Assembly (NCBI GenBank): GCA_910588175.1
Contig: CAJUQQ010000074.1
Span: 1-8,976 of the forward strand
Direction: 5' to 3'
Origin: an uncultured Oscillibacter sp.
Lineage (GTDB): Bacteria; Bacillota; Clostridia; Oscillospirales; Oscillospiraceae
DNA length: 8,976 nt
Under the pieces are notes generated by a model, which was not told the origin of the DNA, did no database searches, and was given only the letters and a program-made list of their open reading frames with translations. A program made the position numbers and the translations under genes. Shown piece after piece: positions 6,531-8,976 of this stretch. Position 1 is the stretch's first letter. Every line of letters starts with the position of its first letter.

Positions 6531-6560
6531 AGCTCAGCCGCAAAGCGGCTGAGCTTTTTT
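6531..6560 (+). terminator. Intrinsic terminator of the aromatic operon
   Basis: AGCTCAGCCGC (6531-6541) pairs with GCGGCTGAGCT (6545-6555), an 11-bp perfect stem with an AAA loop, running into six T residues (6555-6560). This is a textbook Rho-independent terminator for plus-strand transcription, 170 nt past the aroQ stop, so the upstream hairpins would be in the operon's 3' UTR. On the minus strand no T-run follows, so it does not obviously serve the converging gene. Confidence 0.9.
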
Positions 6561-6568
6561 ATGGACCG

Positions 6569-6910
6569 TTACGCCTTGCAGCCGCAGGGAGAGCAAGGAC
6601 CGCAGGGGCCGCCCTCGGCGCAGGAGATGGTGGGATCGCTGGTGTTCATGCTCACGTCGTAGCGCACGGGGATGGTGACGCAGACCCGCTGTGTGACGGT
6701 GATGGTGCTGGAGGTGCCGCAGGGGTCGGTGACGCAGTTCACCATGGGCACGCCCTGGCAGGCCACCGTCACGGTGCCCAGGGAGGCGGTGGGAATCAGG
6801 GTCACCGGAGCGGTGACATCCACGCACTGGGTTACAATTTTATTGCAGCCGCACTCGTCCCCCTGGCGGGGGAGGATGGTTTCGTGCTCATAGGCTTCAT
6901 TGATACGCAA
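6569..6910 (-). CDS. Small cysteine-rich protein with internal repeat, possibly spore-surface
   Basis: No family is recognised with confidence. The 113-residue product has 12 cysteines (residues 20, 22, 29, 51, 59, 64, 77, 97, 103, 106, 109, 111) and alternating Val/Thr stretches that suggest beta strands. It ends in GPCGPCSPCGCKA. Residues 27-53 and 73-100 look like an ancient duplication (TQ-x-V-x-VT-x-PV ... T-x-x-x-C). There is no signal peptide or membrane segment. Minus-strand coding is supported by G/C-rich third positions. The TTG start at 6910 has GAGGGA 6 nt upstream, and no ATG occurs until residue 56. Cys- and Val/Thr-rich proteins of this look occur among clostridial spore coat/exosporium proteins, so that role is a guess from composition only. 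It diverges from the MATE gene and converges on aroQ. Confidence 0.7.
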   Translation of the reverse strand: MRINEAYEHETILPRQGDECGCNKIVTQCVDVTAPVTLIPTASLGTVTVACQGVPMVNCVTDPCGTSSTITVTQRVCVTIPVRYDVSMNTSDPTISCAEGGPCGPCSPCGCKA

Positions 6911-6916
6911 AGGGAA

Positions 6917-6922
6917 TCCCTC
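6917..6922 (-). promoter_or_regulatory. Shine-Dalgarno for the TTG start of the Cys-rich gene
   Basis: GAGGGA on the minus strand lies 6 nt before TTG 6910. Upstream the frame reaches a TGA with no ATG on the way, so this site is the main support for the unusual TTG start. Confidence 0.6.
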
Positions 6923-7015
6923 GTTTCTTGGAAAAGTGGCATCCGGCGGATACCCGTTTCATCCTATGCGGCGGGTTCGGGGGCCGTGTCTTTTTCCCCG
7001 AAGCCGAAACTCCCG

Positions 7016-7045
7016 CTTCCGTTCCGGAAGGAACCATGGTATACT
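7016..7045 (+). promoter_or_regulatory. Candidate promoter/operator of the MATE gene
   Basis: TGGTATACT (7037-7045) is an extended -10 element (TGn-TATACT) 41 nt before the ATG. The -35 position at 17-bp spacing (TTCCGT, 7017-7022) is a poor match to TTGACA. Overlapping it are nested inverted repeats: CTTCCG-TTC-CGGAAG (7016-7030) and GTTCC-GGAA-GGAAC (7021-7034). Dyads overlapping a weak -35 beside an extended -10 often mark a regulator site, but none is recognised. The rest of 6923-7086 holds no gene. Confidence 0.4.
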
Positions 7046-7086
7046 ATACGAAAAAGGACGAATAAGCGGAGAAAGGCGGACCTCAC

Positions 7087-8457
7087 ATGGACGACCATAC
7101 GGACGAAAAGCAGGAACAGAAATTTCACCAGATGACCGAGATTCCCGTCAGCCGCCTGATCTGCCGACTGGCCCTGCCCTGCATCATCAGCATGCTGGTC
7201 ACCTCGTTTTACAACATGGCGGACACCTTTTTCGTAGGCATGCTGAAAAGCAACAGCGCCACCGGCGCTGTGGGCGTGGTCTTCTCTCTCATGGCCATCA
7301 TCCAGGCGGTGGGCTTCTTCTTCGGCCATGGCAGCGGCAATTTCATCTCCCGGGAACTGGGAAAGCAGAACTACGAGGAAGCCAGCAATATGGCCGCCAC
7401 CGGCTTCTTCTCCGCCCTGGCGGCGGGAACGCTGATCTGCGTCCTGGGAGAGCTCTTTCTGGAGCCCCTGGCCATGCTTCTGGGTTCCACCGCCACCATC
7501 CTGCCCTATACCAAGGCCTATCTGCGGGTGATTCTCTTCGGGGCCCCCTGGATGACCGCGTCCCTGGTGCTGAACAACCAGCTGCGCTACCAGGGCTCCG
7601 CGGCCTACGCCATGGTGGGCATCGCCAGCGGCGCGGTGCTGAACATCGCCCTGGACCCCCTGCTGATCTTTACCTTTGACCTGGGTGTGGCCGGGGCGGC
7701 CTGGGCCACCATTGTCAGCCAGTTTGTCAGCTTTTGCCTGCTGCTGGCGGGCTGCGCCAAGGGGGGAAACCTCCACATCCACATCGCCCGGGTCCAGCTG
7801 AGACTGCCCTATTACATCCAGATCGTCCGAGGGGGACTCCCCTCCCTGGCCCGGCAAGGCCTGGCCAGCGTGGCGGCAATCTGCCTGAACCGGGCCGCCG
7901 GGCCCTACGGCGACGCGGCCATTGCCGCCATGGGGGTGGTCCAGCGGATCATGATGTTTGGCGGCTCCGCCATGATTGGCTTCGGCCAGGGCTTCCAGCC
8001 CGTCTGCGGCTTCAATTACGGCGCGAAGCTCTACCACCGGGTGAAGGAGGGCTTCTGGTTCTGCGTCAAGACCTCCTTCGGCTTTCTCCTGGCGGTCAGC
8101 GCCCTGGGCATGATCTTTGCCCCGGAGCTCATCGCCCTGTTCCGGGACGACCCGGAGGTCGTTCAGATCGGGACCGCGGCCCTGCGGTTCCAGTGCGCCA
8201 CGCTGAGTCTCTCCAGCTGGATCGTCATGAGCAACATGATGCTCCAGACCATCGGTAAGACCGCCGGGGCCACCTTCCTGGCCATGTCCCGGCAGGGCGT
8301 CTTCTTCATCCCCCTGGTCTATCTGTTGTCCAAAACCCTGGGGCTGCCGGGGGTGGAGATGACCCAGGCGGTGTCGGATGTGCTGACGCTGGTCTGCGCG
8401 GTGCCCATCCAGCTCCGGGCTCTGCGGGAGCTGGACACGCTGGAGGGACTGTGGTAA
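7087..8457 (+). CDS. MATE family efflux transporter (DinF/MepA-like)
   Basis: A 456-residue inner-membrane antiporter, expected to have 12 transmembrane helices and to export cationic drugs or metabolites in exchange for Na+ or H+. Typical features: the N-terminal P-x-x-I-S-M-L-V-T-S-x-YN-x-AD-T-FFVG pattern (31-51), GVVFSLMAIIQAVGFFFGHG (63-82), the GNFISRELGK loop (84-93), the helix-5 motif NIALDPLLIF (186-195), the second-half opening RGGLPSLARQGLA (248-260), FGQGFQPVCGFNYGAK (299-314) with the conserved Q-P and N-Y-G-A, and a C-terminal helix pair around GVFFIPLVYLLSKTLGLPGVE. The two six-helix halves are both complete. ATG 7087 is preceded only by a weak AAAGG (10 nt); M16 is an alternative start but has no better site. 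Substrate cannot be read from sequence. The gene appears monocistronic, facing the hydroxy-acid oxidase gene. Confidence 0.92.
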   Translation: MDDHTDEKQEQKFHQMTEIPVSRLICRLALPCIISMLVTSFYNMADTFFVGMLKSNSATGAVGVVFSLMAIIQAVGFFFGHGSGNFISRELGKQNYEEASNMAATGFFSALAAGTLICVLGELFLEPLAMLLGSTATILPYTKAYLRVILFGAPWMTASLVLNNQLRYQGSAAYAMVGIASGAVLNIALDPLLIFTFDLGVAGAAWATIVSQFVSFCLLLAGCAKGGNLHIHIARVQLRLPYYIQIVRGGLPSLARQGLASVAAICLNRAAGPYGDAAIAAMGVVQRIMMFGGSAMIGFGQGFQPVCGFNYGAKLYHRVKEGFWFCVKTSFGFLLAVSALGMIFAPELIALFRDDPEVVQIGTAALRFQCATLSLSSWIVMSNMMLQTIGKTAGATFLAMSRQGVFFIPLVYLLSKTLGLPGVEMTQAVSDVLTLVCAVPIQLRALRELDTLEGLW

Positions 8458-8470
8458 ACGGCGGCAGAGA

Positions 8471-8494
8471 GGCGGCGTCCTTGCGGACGCCGCC
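8471..8494 (+). repeat. Strong GC hairpin just after the MATE gene
   Basis: GGCGGCGTCC (8471-8480) pairs perfectly with GGACGCCGCC (8485-8494) around a TTGC loop, 13 nt past the MATE stop. No T-run follows, so termination is unlikely to be intrinsic here. Part of it (CCTTGCGGAC, 8479-8488) can instead pair with GTCCGCAAGG at 8516-8525, so the two helices exclude each other. Confidence 0.75.
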
Positions 8495-8545
8495 CCAGCT
8501 TGTCGAAAAAGTGCTGTCCGCAAGGGAACGGAAAGGAAAAGAGCT

Positions 8546-8580
8546 ACGAGAGGAACCCGGTAGGGGGTTCCTCTCGTTTT
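8546..8580 (+). terminator. Probable terminator of the MATE gene (hairpin A of repeat copy 2)
   Basis: ACGAGAGGAACCC (8546-8558) pairs perfectly over 13 bp with GGGTTCCTCTCGT (8565-8577); the loop is GGTAGG and TTTT follows. It lies 88 nt beyond the MATE stop. The T-run is short, so efficiency is uncertain. Confidence 0.6.
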
Positions 8581-8621
8581 CAATCAGAAGTTTTTCGGAC
8601 CTGAAAAGGTCTGAAAACCTT
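8546..8621 (+). repeat. Two-hairpin dispersed repeat, copy 2
   Basis: Plus-oriented relative of the repeat at 6443-6523. Hairpin A (8546-8577) is followed by TTTTCAATCAGAAG and hairpin B: TTTTCGGACCT (8592-8602), loop GAAA (8603-8606, a GNRA tetraloop), AGGTCTGAAAA (8607-8617). Hairpin B has one G-U pair at the same place as in copy 1. Similarity may continue weakly to about 8640 (CCTTGC..CGGCTG). The remainder of 8458-8676 holds no convincing gene. Confidence 0.8.
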
Positions 8622-8676
8622 GCTTCGGCTGTGAATACGGCTCTCAAATAGGTCCACCCGCCGGCGGCAAGCGGCC

Positions 8677-8976
8677 TCAATACCCAAAGATCATGTCCCG
8701 CCGGATCTCCGCCAGGGAGTGGGCCCCGCACATGGCCATGGCGTCAGCCAGCTCGGCCTTCAGCTTGTCCGCGTAGACCCGCACGCCCTCGGCTCCGCCG
8801 CCGTAGACCATGTTGACGAAGGGACGGCCGATCAGCGCCGCGTCCGCCCCCAGGGCCAGGGCCTTGAACACGTCCAGGCCGGAGCGGATGCCGCCGTCCA
8901 CCAGGATGGTCATCTTTCCGCCCACGGCGTCCGCGATGGCGGGCAGGACCTCCGCCGTGGCGGGGCACTGGTCCAG
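8677..8976 (-). CDS. FMN-dependent alpha-hydroxy-acid oxidase/dehydrogenase, C-terminal part (partial)
   Basis: The last 99 residues of a TIM-barrel flavoenzyme of the lactate oxidase / glycolate oxidase / L-lactate dehydrogenase family, which oxidises 2-hydroxy acids to 2-oxo acids using FMN. It reads LDQCPATAEVLPAI, then TILVDGGIRSGLDVFKALAL, then GADAALIGRPFVNMVYGGG, the two phosphate/FMN-binding blocks of the family (DGGIRSG and GAD.ALIGRP), followed by the C-terminal helix ending in RRDMIFGY. The window stops just before where the catalytic SNHGGR motif should be (family: SNHGGR-x-LD), so the active-site His cannot be checked. The gene enters from the right edge and converges on the MATE gene. 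Whether it is a lactate oxidase, an NAD-independent lactate dehydrogenase or another hydroxy-acid enzyme cannot be told from this part. Confidence 0.9.
   Translation of the reverse strand: MDQCPATAEVLPAIADAVGGKMTILVDGGIRSGLDVFKALALGADAALIGRPFVNMVYGGGAEGVRVYADKLKAELADAMAMCGAHSLAEIRRDMIFGY

Noticed and set aside
6482..7135. Plus-strand open frame through the Cys-rich gene and the MATE promoter
   Set aside because: It begins in the hairpin repeat, crosses a terminator and has Ala/Gly/His-rich composition; the minus-strand frame has a Shine-Dalgarno, better codon pattern and structured Cys spacing.
6964..8583. Long open frame on the minus strand across the MATE gene
   Set aside because: Its translation is low-complexity Gly/His/Gln/Asp-rich with no recognisable motif; it is the antisense shadow of a GC-rich transporter gene.
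8451..8651. Small plus-strand open frame after the MATE gene
   Set aside because: It consists almost wholly of the hairpin repeat and has no usable ribosome binding site; treated as non-coding.
8650..8676. CCGCCGGCGG palindrome as a terminator for the minus-strand oxidase gene
   Set aside because: The palindrome is short with no loop and no T-run on the minus strand; too weak to call.

Overview
The window looks like a chromosomal segment from a GC-rich, Gram-positive anaerobe of the Clostridia, most likely Oscillospiraceae (Flavonifractor/Lawsonibacter/Oscillibacter-like). This rests on strong GGAGG-type ribosome binding sites, heavy G/C use at third codon positions, and protein subtypes typical of that group (the chorismate synthase motif RGGGHFSGRLTA, the EPSP synthase motif CGESGSTLRF, a two-domain P-protein). 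The genus assignment is inference; no rRNA or other marker is present.

Positions 3-6360 are one tightly packed plus-strand operon for aromatic amino acid synthesis: the end of tyrA (prephenate dehydrogenase), then aroB, aroA, aroC, pheA (chorismate mutase-prephenate dehydratase), a fused aroE-aroK gene, and aroQ (type II dehydroquinase). Stops and starts abut or overlap at nearly every junction. Together they encode every step from DAHP to chorismate, plus the branches to phenylpyruvate and (via tyrA) 4-hydroxyphenylpyruvate. Only DAHP synthase is missing; it is probably upstream of the window. The AroE half of the fusion carries an apparent 51-nt in-frame insertion with unusual codons.

Positions 6361-6568 are a convergent intergenic region packed with hairpins, ending in a clear intrinsic terminator (6531-6560). 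On the minus strand, 6569-6910 encodes a 113-residue protein with 12 cysteines and an internal duplication, possibly a spore-surface protein. Divergent from it, 7087-8457 encodes a MATE-family multidrug/cation antiporter. The right edge (8677-8976, minus strand) holds the C-terminus of an FMN-dependent alpha-hydroxy-acid oxidase/dehydrogenase.

The most unusual structure is non-coding. A two-hairpin repeat of about 80 nt occurs at 6443-6523 (minus) and 8546-8621 (plus). A third, partial relative of its first hairpin lies at 6372-6405 (plus). Each copy lies in the sense direction at the 3' end of a gene (aroQ, the Cys-rich gene, the MATE gene). The stems show paired substitutions, and a G-U wobble is conserved in one polarity, which suggests a family of 3'-end RNA elements or a REPIN/MITE-like mobile repeat. 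A 17-bp perfect palindrome (6405-6442) sits between the two copies that face each other.
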